NCBI RefSeq assembly: GCF_963259705.1
Contig: NC_081849.1
Coordinates: forward strand, 62,530,093 to 62,594,092
DNA: 64,000 nucleotides
Origin: Myotis daubentonii
Taxonomy: Eukaryota; Chordata; Mammalia; Chiroptera; Vespertilionidae
Direction of reading: 5' to 3'
A program made the translations under genes and the position numbers. Shown here piece by piece: positions 11,967-23,708 of the stretch; position 1 is the first letter of the stretch, and each line of letters begins with the position of its first letter. The notes beneath the pieces are model-generated. The model had not been told where the DNA came from. It saw nothing but the letters and a program-made list of their open reading frames with translations, and did not search any database.

Positions 11967-12190
11967 GGCCCTAGCCAGTTTGGCTAAGTGGACAGCGTTG
12001 GCTTGCAGACCAAAGGGTCCTGGGTTCGATTCTGGTCAAGGACACCTACCTCGGTTGCAGGCTCCTCCCTGGCCCAGGCCCTGGTCAGGGCGAGTGCAGG
12101 AGGCAACCAATGGATGTGTTTCTCTCACATCAATATTTCTCTTTGTCTTTCTCTCTCTCTTCCATTCTCTCTCTCTAAAAAAAAAAAAAT
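11967..12190 (+). repeat. Ves SINE variant
   Basis: Head ccctagccagtttggctaag, B box ggttcgattct, a body with aggaggcaaccaatgg, then a TC-rich tail and A13. It belongs to the subfamily with gcagaccaaagggtcc in the tRNA part, like the copy at 52749. The A tail abuts the start of the HAL1 element. Confidence 0.9.
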
Positions 12191-12191
12191 C

Positions 12192-14578
12192 AGAGAAACC
12201 AAGATGGTGGCATAGGTAAACATGGAAATTGCTGCCTGGCACAACTACTTAAAAAATACAACTAAAGGACAAACGGACATTATCCAGAACCACAGGAAGG
12301 CTGGCTGAATGGAAATTCTACAACTAGAAGGAAAGAGAAAAGCACACTGAGACTCAAAGGAGGTGCAGAAGTAAAGTGCAGAGGTACGGAGGCGCATGTG
12401 GAAAGGGCTGGCAACTGAGGACACAATTGTCTTTTTCAATCGGGAGGGAGTCTCAAACTCCCAACTGCTCTGAAATCCAGTTCTGGGCGAGTCTCTGGGG
12501 ACCCAGACTCATACGGGGAGAAACTGGACTGTCTGGCATTGGTCAGAACTCGAGGGCGGCTTTCTCTCAGAGGTGCTTGCAGCGATGACTGGGACACTGA
12601 GACGCCGAGCCTCTTAGGGCAGGACTGAGGATCAGCCATAGCTGTTTGCTCCGCCCTGTTGATTCCCTGAGACACCACCCCACCTAAGCTGTGCACAGAG
12701 GCTTTGCATATGAAAGGCCTGGCCCTTTGCAATCTGAAAATTACCTAACAAACTGCAGCTGGGTCAGAGAGACCCAGAACTTCCAAAAGAAGGCCCAAGG
12801 CCCCACAGCAGCTTGCATTGCTGCACAGCTGGGCCTCATCTGGGCACCTCCAAACCCCAAACAAAGAAAAGGAATCTGCAGATCTCTCCATAGCTCTTGC
12901 TGGGTAGCCTCAGGCAGAGGCTAAATTAGTACTTCCTTAGAGATCCAAGAGCCTGTGTACCCAGTGGTCAGAGTGGGACCATCCAGATTATAACTCCTCA
13001 GATCCATAAGGGACACTCAAGGGGCAGATTCAGTGAACACGAAAGCCCCACTGAAGCAAGTCTTGCCCCAGAACGGTATCTCCAGGACAGAAGTTCTCCC
13101 ACTGTAGACACAGCTGATTCTCACAGCCAGTTGGCCTGGAGGTCAATCCTCCCAGTGATACCTACAACAATCAAGACTTAACTACAACAAGACTGCACAA
13201 AGCCCACAAAGGGGTACACCAAGAGTGTCCACCTCAGGTAATTGGGGAGGCTGAGCCACTGGGCCCTATAGGACACCTAACACACAAAGCCACTCTACCA
13301 ACACAGGGAAGTATAAAAAATGTGGAGACAAAGAAACAGGTCACAAACGACAGAAATGGAGGAAAGCAAATGACTGGATATAGAGCTCAAAACCACACTT
13401 TTAAGGTTTTTCAAGAATTTTCTAGAAACCACTGATAAATTTAGTAAGACCCTCAATAAGTCTAGTGAGACCGCTGATATATTTAGTGAGACTTTCAAGA
13501 AATCTAGTGAGACCCTTGATGTTGTGATAAAGGATCAACTAGAAATTAAGCATACACTGACTGAAATAAAGAATATTATACAGACTCCCAACAGCAGACC
13601 AGAGGATCGCAAGAATCAAGTCAAAGATTTGAAATACAAAGAAGCAAAAAAACACCCAACCAGAAAAACAAAAAGAAAAAAGAATCCAAAAATATGAAAG
13701 TGTAAGGAGCCTCTGGGACAACTTCAAGAGTACCAACATCCGAATTATGGGGGTGCCAGAAGAAGAGAGAGAGCAAGATATTGAAAATCTATTTGAAGAA
13801 ATAATGACAGAAAACTTCCCCTACCTGATGAAAGAAATAGACTTACAAGTCCAGGAAGCACAGAGAACCCCAAACAAAAGGAATCCAAAGAGGACCACAC
13901 CAAGACACATCATAATGAAAATGCCAAGAGCAAAAGACAAAGAGAGACTCTTAAGAGCAGCAAGAGAAAGAAACTCAGTTACCTACAAGGGAGTACCCAT
14001 ACGACTGTCAGCTGATTTCTCAACAGAAACTTTGCAGGCCAGAAGGGAGTGGCAAGAAATATTCAAAGTGATGAATGCCAAGAACCTACAACCAAGATTA
14101 CTTTACCCAGCAAAGCTATCATTCAGAATTGAAGGTCAGATAAAGAGCTTCATAGATAAGAAGAAGCTAAAGGAGTTCATCACCACCAAACCAGTATTAT
14201 ATGAAATGCTGACAGGTATCCTTTAAGAAGAGGAGGAAGAAGAAAAAGGTAAAGATACAAATTATGAACAACAAATACACATCTATCAACAAGTGAATCT
14301 GAAAATCAAGTGAATAAATAATCTGGTGAACAGAAAAAGTGGTGAATAGAATAGAATCAGGGGCATAGAAAGGGAGTGGACTGGCTATTCTTGGGGGGGA
14401 AAGGGGTGTGTGTGGTGCGGGAAGAAACTGGACAAAAATCGTACACCTATGGATGAGGACAGTGGGGGTGGGGTAAGGGCAGAGGGTGGGGTGGGAACTG
14501 GGTGGAGGGGAGCTATGGGGGGAAAAAAGAGAAACAACTGTAATAATCTAAACAATAAAGATTTAATTTAAAAAATAA
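12192..14578 (+). mobile_element. Near full-length HAL1 (half-L1) retrotransposon
   Basis: Begins gagaaaccaagatggtggcat, the usual L1 leader with a YY1-like AAGATGG motif, followed by about 1.1 kb of 5' region. The ORF1 region runs from about 13330 to 14226. After its stop come only about 350 bp of 3' UTR: a G-rich tract at 14390-14530, then aacaataaagatttaattt and an A-rich tail. No endonuclease or reverse transcriptase is present, which defines HAL1. It would need L1 proteins in trans. Confidence 0.8.
13330..14226 (+). pseudogene. HAL1 ORF1p-like gene, broken
   Basis: The upstream part (13330-13740) is a decayed coiled-coil region with repeated taagaccctcaataagtctag-type units and several stops. 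From 13747 a 159-codon frame stays open to the stop at 14224-14226. It encodes the ORF1p RNA-binding (RRM-like) and C-terminal domains, with the family motifs GVPEEER, PRAKDKERLL and YPAKLSF. In L1, this protein trimerises, coats RNA and acts as a chaperone. Here the coiled coil is no longer in frame, so a working trimer is unlikely. HAL1 ORF1 normally spans about 300 codons. Confidence 0.75.
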
Positions 14579-14589
14579 AAATAAAATAA

Positions 14590-14720
14590 ATTACTTTTAA
14601 CTCTTAATAATATTTCACTGTCTAGATGTAACACAGATTATCCATTTACTAACTAAAGGACATTTTGATTGCTTCCAAATTTTGAAAATTATGAATAAAG
14701 CTGCTATAACCATCCAAAAA
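14590..14720 (-). repeat. Old L1 fragment, antisense
   Basis: Reads tatccatttactaac ... gcttccaaattttgaaaattatgaataaagctgctataaccatcc, the reverse of an L1 ORF2 C-terminal stretch. Probably the same old copy as 10700-11000, separated by later insertions. Confidence 0.5.
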
Positions 14721-15089
14721 AAAAAAATCAATGGAAAAATATCCTCTGGTGAGGATTAAAAAAAACCAAAACAGTGGGGTGAGGGAGAGATCCTGTGTAA
14801 CTGCTTTCCTCTTATCTTCTCTCCCTCCCGTCTTTCCTTTTCTGTCAAACTTGGAATATTGACTGTTCCTTCTCTTTTGTTTCTTAGAGCATAGTATTTA
14901 TGGTTTCAAATGGAAAATCAAACTGTCACTATCTGGGTTTAAACTCAGGCTCTGCTTTTTGCCAGCTTTGTAAACATCGAGGATAATATTTTGAGATATT
15001 TACCCAGATTTTCTTTTCTGCATTTGTATCTGTGTGTGTCTGTCTTGAACTGAGTTCATTCACTGTTGCTGCTCTTAAGATACGAATAT

Positions 15090-16440
15090 GCAGAAATGCA
15101 GAGATTCATATGTTCGACGGTGTTTATGGAACACCTCATTGTACAGGTGCTCATTTAGGTGCCAAAGATATAGCACTAAACAAGAAGACAGATAAGGTCC
15201 CTGTTCTCACGAAGCTGACATTCTAGTAGAGTTAAAATAGACAGTAAATAGACACATAGATAGATAGATGACATATAGAGTAGCTAAATAAATAAGAAAA
15301 ATATCAGATCATAATAAACTAGAGGCCTGATGTACGAAATTCGTGCAAGGGGCTTGGCCCTCGCGGCCCCGCCCACTGGTTGTTCTGGAAGGTTGTTCTG
15401 CTGTCCAATCTAATTAGCATATTAGCTCTTTATTATATAGGATGTTATGCAGAGAATTGGAATCTACAATAGTATTCTATTGCTGTATAACAAACCACCA
15501 AAACTTAGGAGCATAATAAAACAACAACAATTTTATTATCTTACAATCTTACGGGTGAGAAATTTGGGGAGGGTTCAGTTGGGTAAATCTTCGGCTCCAT
15601 GTCGGGTTATCTGGGTGGTATTCAGTAGATGGCTGGTGTGGTCTGGATGTTTAGTGCCTGGGTGGGATGGCTGGAAAGCTGGGATTGTTGGCAAGAGTGC
15701 CCCCACACGGCTCCTCCAGCATGGCAGTGTCGGGGTAGTCACACCTCTGGTGTCAGCTCAGGACTCCAAGTGGGGGTGTTCTAGGAGGCCCAGAGAGAAG
15801 TTGCAAGGAACACAGCTTCAGAAGTTTTACATTGTCACTTCCACTGCAGGCTATTGATCAAATAAGTCACCAGTGATTAGGGCGACAAGGAAAGCTGACT
15901 GAGGAGATAGCATTTAAGCTGAGAGCTGAGTAGTATGGAGAGTTGAGCCTTGAAGATACAAGGAGAAAGCTTACCAGTCAGAGGGACTGTGGAGTGCACC
16001 TGAGAAACTGAAAGTCACTGGGAGAGCTGTAGGCAAGGGGAGGAGTAATGAGATAAAGGAAGCAAAGCCACCAGCGGCCAGATTAGGTCAGATTTTATAA
16101 GCCTGGCTTAGAAATTTGTATTTTACTCTCACTACTTCTTATTCCAAGAATCTACTGAAGGGGTTTTAGCAGAGGCCAATTGAATCTGTAGATTCTGTCA
16201 GGTGTTCAGGCAAGAGAGCAGAGCAGGGGTGGGGGAGACTAGCTAAGAGACCTGTGCGATTGTCCAAGAAGGAAATGACGGTGGATGGACCAGTGTGTGT
16301 GGGGGGAAGATGGTGAGAACAGGGTATGTTTGGGGACACAGTCTACTATACTTATTGATGGATTAGATGATTGGAATGTAGGAAATAAAAGAATCAGAGT
16401 CAAGGATAATCCCTACCCCAAGATAGTTTTAAGACACTGA
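15090..16440 (-). repeat. Old L2 LINE, antisense, split
   Basis: Contains agatatagcactaaacaagaagacag ... gtccctgttctcacgaagctgacattctag and, further right, gctgactgaggagatagcatttaagctgagagctgag and ggtcagattttataagcctggc, all on the antisense of L2. A short Helitron at 15319-15442 interrupts it. Divergence is high. Confidence 0.6.
15319..15442 (-). mobile_element. Short HeliBat derivative (124 bp)
   Basis: The minus-strand 5' end TCCTATATAATAAAGAGC is at 15442 and the 3' CTAG at 15319-15322, with hairpin sequence gtacgaaattcgtgc. A at 15318 and T at 15443 flank it. The internal part is reduced to about 60 bp (ggcccctcgcggccccgccc-like). Same subfamily as 45039-45180. Confidence 0.85.
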
Positions 16441-16469
16441 AGAGCAGAAAGCCTCTCAGAGGTACCTTC

Positions 16470-16688
16470 TTTTTTTTTTTAATATATATTTTTATTGATT
16501 TCAGAGAAGAAGGGAAAGGGAGAGAATGAGATAGAAACAGCAATGATGAGAGAGAATCATTCATCGGCTGCCTCCTGCACGCCCCACACTAGAGATTGAG
16601 CCTGCAACCCAGGCATGTGCCCCAGACCGGGAATTGAACCCTGACCTCCATGGCTCGACGCTCAACCACTGAGCCATGCTGGCCGGGT
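16470..16688 (-). repeat. Ves SINE (antisense) with target duplication
   Basis: T-rich left end, reverse Ves body, and gagccatgctggccggg at the right. Flanks taccttct (16463) and taccttctt (16691) form the target duplication. Confidence 0.9.
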
Positions 16689-16694
16689 GCTACC

Positions 16695-18400
16695 TTCTTG
16701 ATTTCTCTCCTCCTTTACTCCACCACATACTTCACACAGTCCACAGCCACGTCTTTCCTGTTCATTCTGTCTTCAGAATGCATCCCAAATCCTACTGCTT
16801 CTCATCACCATCGCTGCTAGTCCAAGCCACCTCCAGCAACTTTCACCTGGATGTTTGTAATAACCTCCTAATGGTCTCCTGCTTCTGCCGGGGTCCAGCC
16901 CCAGCGGGTCCAGGGGTCCCCAAAGGTGTAGACGGAGTCGGCGAAGAAGGAATGGCACGGGAACAGTGTTCAGTTGATCAGCAGCCTAGCCAGGATCTCT
17001 AGCCCGGATCTCCAGCCAAGTTCTGGTCTGGATCTCCAGAGAGGTTCTGCTTCGGATCTCCAGCGAGGTTCTGTAGCCATGTTCCCTCGCTAGGTTCTCC
17101 AGCCAGGTTCTGTCCAGGCTCTCCAGTCAGGTTCAGTGTCCAGGTTCCAGTCAGGTTCTCCTGCCAATCTCTGTAGTCAGGTTCAGTCCAGGATCCCTTG
17201 CCATGTTCTCCCGCTAGGCTCTGTCTCTAGGCTCCGAGGCCAGTCCCTCTCCAGGATCCTCCGGCATGCTCTCGCCAGTGAAGTCCTTCTATCTCTAGAG
17301 AATGTTCTGTGTAGGTTCTGTGCCTAGGCTCTGTCTCTCTTGGTCCTGTCTTCCAAGCCCTGTGTTCTAAGTTCTGTGTTCTGAATTCTGTCTCATGAGT
17401 TCTGTGTTCTGAGTTCTGTCTCTGTCTCTAGATTCTGAGTTCTGTGTCTTGCTGTCTTGTTACATCTGTATTTATACCAGTTCATTTTAATCCTGTCAAT
17501 CTCTATTACAAAGGTTAGGGCGTTTCTTATCTCCATTCCAGGGAGAAAAGATTATGTAGTTTAAGCATGATTGTTCGTAGTTAAAGGGATTAATTACCCA
17601 CCTGGCACTTAGTTGAGGGGTTTTATTCCCTCCCTAACTTCAGGGGAAAATCCCTACCTGGGGAAAACAACCTTTCTCAGAAACCTTGGTTAAAACACAT
17701 AGTGCCAAGAAGGTGAGCAAACATATTAAGAACAGTATGCCATATATGCCAGGTCCCTTGAAACAGCAAGCATGGACCAGCTCCCGGCATGCTTCTACTC
17801 TTGTTCCACAATGTCAGCTCACATAAAGTGGTCAGAATGATTTTTTAAAATGTAAATCATTTCATGTCAGTCCCCTTCCCAAAACTTTTCAATGTTTCCC
17901 TGATTTGGAATACAATGTGAAGTACTCACCATTGCCTTCACGGCCCTGCACAGTTCAGCCCCTGCTGTCCCTCAGCCTCATTCTCACTCTCCTCCTCATT
18001 CTCTGCTTACACTTGCTGTGTCATTCTGATTGCAGGAATAGTGCAGCTGCCTCGGGGCCTTTGCACTTCCTGCTCTCTGCCTGGAAGGCTTGGCCACCTG
18101 CCTTATTTAAGTCTCTCTAAAAATATTAAAATATCCTCAAGAGACAACTACTCTGATCTAAGCTCACTATCTAGCTCCTTAATCCTCGTGTATGTATTTT
18201 TGTTGCACAAATTCCCAACCTAAAGATATATTTCATTTGTTTGTGTGTTTATTGTATATATCTTCCATTGGCATATAAATTTCATGAGGGAAGCAGCCTT
18301 GATTATCATGTTCATTGCTATACACTCAGGGCCCAGAACTGTGCCTGGTACAAGAAGACACTTAGGTAATATTTGTAGAAATAAATGAATGAATGTTATT
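16695..18400 (+). repeat. Old L2 LINE, sense, split by an LTR
   Basis: L2 3' half: ctcctaatggtctcctgcttc before the LTR, then aaatgtaaatcatttcatgtcag, tcggggcctttgcacttcctgctctctgcctgg, and the 3' end catgagggaagcagccttg ... cagaactgtgcctggtac ... aaataaatgaatgaatg. The LTR lies at 16886-17789. A further diverged L2-like stretch may follow to about 18950. Confidence 0.65.
16886..17789 (-). mobile_element. Solo LTR of an endogenous retrovirus (class II-like)
   Basis: Bounded by TGCCGGG and CCCGGCA, perfect inverted ends with TG...CA. The 6-bp direct repeat TGCTTC lies immediately outside on both sides (16880-16885 and 17790-17795). Length 904 bp. A TATAAATA box read on the minus strand (near 17470) suggests that orientation. 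The part from about 16990 to 17460 is a degenerate array of aggttctgtccaggctctcc-like units. No gag, pol or env is present, so this is a solo LTR left by recombination. Six-base duplication favours an ERV2/ERVK-type integrase; the family itself is unassigned. Confidence 0.8.
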
Positions 18401-19029
18401 ATTATCATTATTCATTTTATTTTGAGTCTGTTACATATCCTCTTTATTTTTTTCTTCTAAATGACTCTTCATTCATACCTTCTTAACATACCCTCTGCCA
18501 CCACCTGACCTAGGCCTCTCTTACTCCATACCTATCCACTGAGCATCATAAATGCAGTTACTCTCCTTCTCTAGGCATCTGTTATGTGGATGCCTGGTTA
18601 ATCTTTCTGAAGCATTGTTTAATTATATCATATCTCCTTTCTGACAGTGTGAAGTCTAATCACTTAGCCTGATAGTCATTTCCTTTATCGCTGGTCTCTC
18701 TCAATCTCTGTTTGAGCTTAATTTTCCATTATTCCTGTCTGAACTCTTGCCCTTCGCTAAATTGCTACATTTGCTCAAAACAGGTACTTTTCCACACTTG
18801 TGAGTTAACCCACATCAGCCCCATCTGTCCCAAACCTTCCCTTCTATTAAAAGTCAAGTTCAAATCTCATATCCTTAGAGACCATCTCAGGGGCAAGATC
18901 ATATACTTTATATATGAATATGTAAGTATACTCAGTCCTATTTTCACAAATATGTAGCCAGTCAGGCCAGTCAGTCACTTTAGTTTACATTAAGCCTCCC
19001 GATTCCTGCCCTATCCCTTATATTTGTAC

Positions 19030-19140
19030 TTTGATAAATTCTATGTAATCTGAGTTTCTGTTTCCTTTTCAGTAAAATGGTAATAATATTTATCTCATAG
19101 TGCTGTTGTTAGAATTGGATGAGTTAATGTACAGTGGTTA
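19030..19140 (+). repeat. MIR SINE fragment
   Basis: Reads gtttctgtttccttttcagtaaaatggtaataat ... tctcatagtgctgttgttagaattggatgagtt, the MIR core in sense orientation. Confidence 0.65.
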
Positions 19141-19164
19141 CTCCAAAGTGGGCCTCAATTGTTA

Positions 19165-20225
19165 TTATTTTTTAATTTTCCCCCTTTTTATTGAATTTAT
19201 TGGGGTGACACTGATTAACGAAATTATATAGGCTTCAGGTGCACAATTCCACAACATATTATCTGTACACTATATGGTGTGTTCACCACCCTAAGTCAAG
19301 CCTCTATCACCATTTGGACCCCCTATACCCTCTACACTTCCCCCCTGCGCTGGCAATCACCACACTTTTGTCTGTGTCCATTTGTGGGTTCTCTTTTTTT
19401 TTCTCAATCCCTCTCCCTTTCTATCCAGCCCCCAGCTCTCCTCCCCCTACAGCTGTCAGCCTGTTCTCTATCTATGAGTCTGTCTCTATTTAGCTTGTTA
19501 GTTCACTTTGTTAATTAGATTCCACACATGATGAAATCATATGGTACTTGTCTTTCTCAGACTGAATTTTTTTACTTAGCATAATACTCTCCAGGTCCAT
19601 CCATGCTCTCACAAAGGGTAAGATTTTCTTCTTTCTTACAGTCGAGTAGTATTCCATTGTGTAAATGTACCACAGCTTTTTTATCTACTGATGGACACTG
19701 GGGCTGCTTCCAAATCTTGGCTACTGTAAATAATGCTGCAATGAACATAGGGGTGCATATATTCTTTCAAATTGATGTTTTGGATTTCTTCGGATAAATT
19801 TCCAGAAATGGAATTGCTGTATCATATGGCAGTTCCGTTTTTAATTTTTTGAGGTAACTCCATACTGCTTTCCACAGTGGCTGCACTAATCTGCATTCCC
19901 ACCAACAGTGCATGAGTGTTCCCTTTTTCCCACATCCTCACCAATACTTGTTTGTTGATATATTGATGATAGCCATTCTGACAGGTATGAAGTGATATCT
20001 CATTGAGGTTTTAATTTTCATTTATCTGATGATTAGTGACATTGAGCATCTATTCATATGTCCATTGGCCATCTGTATGTCCTCTTTGGAGAAGTGTTTA
20101 TTCAGGCCCTTTGCCCATCTTTTAATTGGATTGTTTGTTTTTTTGGTGTTGAGTTTTATAAGTTCTTTATAAATTTTGGATATTAATCCCTTAACAGATG
20201 TATCGGTGTTATTCTTTTTGTACTG
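19165..20225 (-). mobile_element. 5'-truncated L1, antisense
   Basis: On the minus strand this is the last kilobase of an L1. The 3' UTR end is at 19165 (ttttattgaatttattggggtgacactg), followed rightward by the reversed ORF2 C-terminus: gtattccattgtgtaaatgtaccac, gggctgcttccaaatcttggc, cccaccaacagtgcatgagtg, ccctttgcccatctttt. The copy is more intact than the older L1 pieces but its frame is broken. Confidence 0.85.
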
Positions 20226-21404
20226 CCCACTTCATCGTGTGTCTGATGGGTTTGCAAACAGGCAGAGAAATATCTGCCACAGGCATTTCACTACCAGCTG
20301 GTGATATCATGCATATTTCATAAAGATTACTACTTTAAAATTAATGTTTATTTTCAGTGCCTCCCTCCGATCTTGCTTTGGACATCACTGTTTTCACTTG
20401 GTCACTGACACTAGAGTCCATCTGGACAGCACTGAGTTTTCCCTAAATATTCCTACACTGGTGAAAGCACCAATCACAGTGTCCTTCCTGTAGTCAGGAT
20501 GGCAATAATGCACAAGGATGAGAATGATACCAGGAATGATCACTTATACAACCAGATTTCTGGCAGGTAAATGATTCAAGTAATGTGGTTCCAGAAATAA
20601 GCTTATCTGAGCAGCATGACCATTTGCTGGCTTTGACTCAGCTACACATATTCTAAAGATCTCTTCTCCATAATCTTAGATTCTGGTAACATCATCCCCA
20701 CAGTACTGATCAGGCTCCTTTCTGGTCTGGTGTCTCTTTTTTGTTGATGTTATAATTTATGTTTTTTATTCTTTCTTATTTCCCCTCTGTATTCTCAGCA
20801 GTTGAGCTGTTATCAGAGGTCTTATTCTGACCTTTCAGTGCTCACTATTAAAGACACATTCTCTGGTCAACCCCTCAGTAATATGCCTTGTGCATCCCTC
20901 TTCTCATGTGGATCACTAGAAGAGAAAGCTTGAACATCATACAGGCATGGGCCTGGAAAAGGCTTGTTATATCAAGAGTGGGGCTCTAAAGTAGCTTCTC
21001 GGGCCATCTTGGGCCAAAAAGCAATGAAAAGATGGAAGGTGACATCATGTCAATGGCTTGTGATCCCAGCGAAGCCACAACTATCTGAAGGGGGGGATTG
21101 TGGTTCTAATAACAAAGATTAGACTAGTTCATACCTTTAAGGCAAAAGTCATATAGGGGCTATGAGAAATGTAGTTTACTACACAGGTCCTGATTTCCTA
21201 CTACATCCCTCAGTTCTTCCTGTTCAGATGCTGGGAGGTCCTATGAGGTAACTCGGAGAGAGATGGAGATGAAGATGATGGGCAGCATGGTGAGGCCTCC
21301 TGTCTGGGCTCAGCCTCTTTGAGTTCACATGGTAGCATGGGTGAGAATTGGCTTTATAATAAAGATTTGAGATCATAGGCAAGAGGGAAGAACAGAATAT
21401 TGAA
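20226..21404. other. Intergenic, nothing recognised
   Basis: No gene, RNA or confident repeat seen. Composition is average, and frames are short. Confidence 0.4.
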
Positions 21405-21545
21405 GCCCAATGCCTCCGTTTTGTAAATGGGACACTAGGACTCAGAGAGCTAAAGTGGTTTGCCTGAGATGAGACATTTTAGGATAAATAATACAAGATT
21501 AAAATTCAAGATTTTCTGACAACTTATCATTGTGCTCTTTCTATC
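21405..21545 (-). repeat. MIR SINE fragment (antisense)
   Basis: Reads ctccgttttgtaaatgggacactaggactcagagagctaaagtggtttgcctgag, the reverse of a MIR core. Confidence 0.6.
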
Positions 21546-22219
21546 ACTTAGAAAAAATTCTAAGCAAACCACAAAAATGTGTTGTTTTTTTAAAAAATTT
21601 TGCCCTTTATTGTCCTATCTTAGTAGCAGAAGGGAAAGTGGTAGCTGTGGTCTCCCAGTGATGAATGATGAAGATCCGACCTGGAATGAGTAGGACCAGA
21701 TGCTAGAAAGCACAAACCTAATAGCTACACACTGTAAACTAGTTCACTTGAGATCCATTTGCATACCCTTCCTGTACCACAGAAGCAAGAAAGCTAAAAC
21801 TTAATCTTCCCAGACTCCCTTGCAGCTAGGAGAGACCATGTGGGGTCTGGTGAATAAGACATATAAGCTCAAGTTAGCTGGTTCTGCCTCTTTTTCTTCC
21901 CCTTTCTTTATAACTGAAATTTGAACTTGATGCTTGAGGTGTGTCAGTCATCCTCAGGAGGATGGTGCAGGGAGAGAAATAGCCCAGTCCCGTGATGGCA
22001 TTTTTGAGGGGCTGTACAAGCCCTGATTTGTTTAAATCCAAACTTCTTACATGGGGTATATAAATCACTTCCTCAGGTAAGTTCATGTTCACCAGGTTTT
22101 ATGCTGATGTAAGTAAAAAATACATAATTTCTTCTCTTATGGATAAAACGGTTAGAAAAAATTACAGATATTAAATTAATAGAATGAAATAACTAGCTAA
22201 TGCATGCAAAATTCAACTG

Positions 22220-22570
22220 TAGCTAAGTGAAATTAAGGAGAAGTTCAGGGTTTTGTGAAAATTTATAATAGGGAACCTAATCCACCCCAGAGGACCAGAA
22301 AAATCCTCCATGAAGAAGTGACACTTCGAGATGAAACTAGAAGGACAGGTATTGGCCAGGTAAAGAGTTAGGATAGAGAATATCTCAGGGAGAGAAAAGC
22401 ACAATGAAGGCCCAAGTGGGGAAAGGTAATTGTCATATTTAAGGAGCAGAAAGCATGCCAATGGATAGGAATATAGGGAGTAAAGGAGAAAATTAGATTA
22501 AGTAGGCCCTAAGGGTAAGTAGGGTCCAAAATATGTTAGCCTTGTAGTTTAAGGATTTTGAAAATATTTT
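22220..22570 (-). repeat. Old L2 LINE fragment, antisense
   Basis: Reads aaatcctccatgaagaagtgacacttcgagatgaaactag ... gcacaatgaaggcccaagtgggg ... ttagccttgtagtttaaggattttg, the antisense of the L2 3' half. Confidence 0.55.
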
Positions 22571-22589
22571 GGACTATATATAATACACG

Positions 22590-23708
22590 ATACCATGTTC
22601 CTCAGAAGTGGGGAAAACTAAACCTAGAATAAGCCAGCTCTGGTCCCTCCTAAAAAACTTAAATGGAAGGCTTGATGGCATCAAACTATTTCCAAGTTTT
22701 TAACTGTGTCCCAAAATAACCACTCACAAATAGTTTATAAGTACAAAAACATCGGACAGACAATAAGGTAAAATTTACAGTGCCTTGCACCCTATTGAAA
22801 ATGACCAGGCAGACAAAGAAGAAGGAAAGTATAAGCCAAAATGAAGTGAAAAATTAATCCAAAGTATTACAGAAATGATATAGATGATGGAAGCAGTAGA
22901 CAAGTTATTATCAATGTATTTTTAAGAAGCCAAAGATCAGGCATGTTGAGACATGGAAGATTAAAAAAAACAAAACAAACTTGAAGTTCTAGAGATAAAA
23001 GCTACATGGACTTTGTATTGCTTAGATATTAAAGAAGAAATAGTCAACTCAAAGACATACCAATAGAAACTATCCAATAAGATACACACAGAAAAAAAGC
23101 AAAACAATAAAAAATGAACAGATCATCAATAAAGTGTGGGAGAGCATCACTTACCATATGACCCAGCCATTTTGCCCTTAAGTATTTTTTCCAAGAGAAA
23201 TAAAAGCATATGTCTATACAGTCTTGTAAACCAATGTTCATAGAAGCTTTATTTGTTATAGTCCAAACTGGAAACAACCCAAAGTCCATGGGTAGTTGAA
23301 TAGATTTTTAAAAACCACATTTAATATATATCTATATCATGGAATACTACCCAGCAATAAAAAGAAATGAGCTATTGATATGGGTAATAACATGAGTAGG
23401 TCTGAAAATAATGATGTTGAAGGCAGACAAATGACTACATACCATGAAATTGTATTTATATACAGTTCTAGAAAATGCAGACAACTCTCTAATGACAGAA
23501 AGCAGATCAATGGGGGAGGGAGGCAGAAAGAAGGAATTACAAAGGGGCAGGAAGAAACTTGGTGGTGATGTATGTACATATTCATTACCTTGATTGTAGT
23601 GATGACCTCATTGGAGTATATTGATGAGAAATATATCCAATGGAACAGCTTAAACAGTAGTAGATTAATATATCTCAATTGTATCTCCATAAAGCTCTTA
23701 AAAATAAA
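22590..23708 (+). repeat. Old L1/HAL1 with internal loss
   Basis: The left part (to about 23110) is ORF1-like: gaaatgatatagatgatggaagc ... aagttattatcaatg ... catgttgagacatgg ... gaagttctagagataaaagctac ... atagaaactatcc. From about 23130 it jumps to the ORF2 end (cttaccatatgacccagcc, ggaatactacccagcaataaaaag) and the 3' UTR. The reverse-transcriptase middle is absent. All frames are decayed. Confidence 0.65.

Noticed and set aside
13747..14226. 159-codon frame considered as a host gene
   Set aside because: It is the C-terminal half of a LINE ORF1 protein within a HAL1 element.
16886..17789. Search for a provirus internal region next to the LTR
   Set aside because: The 6-bp duplications abut a single LTR on both sides, so nothing internal remains.
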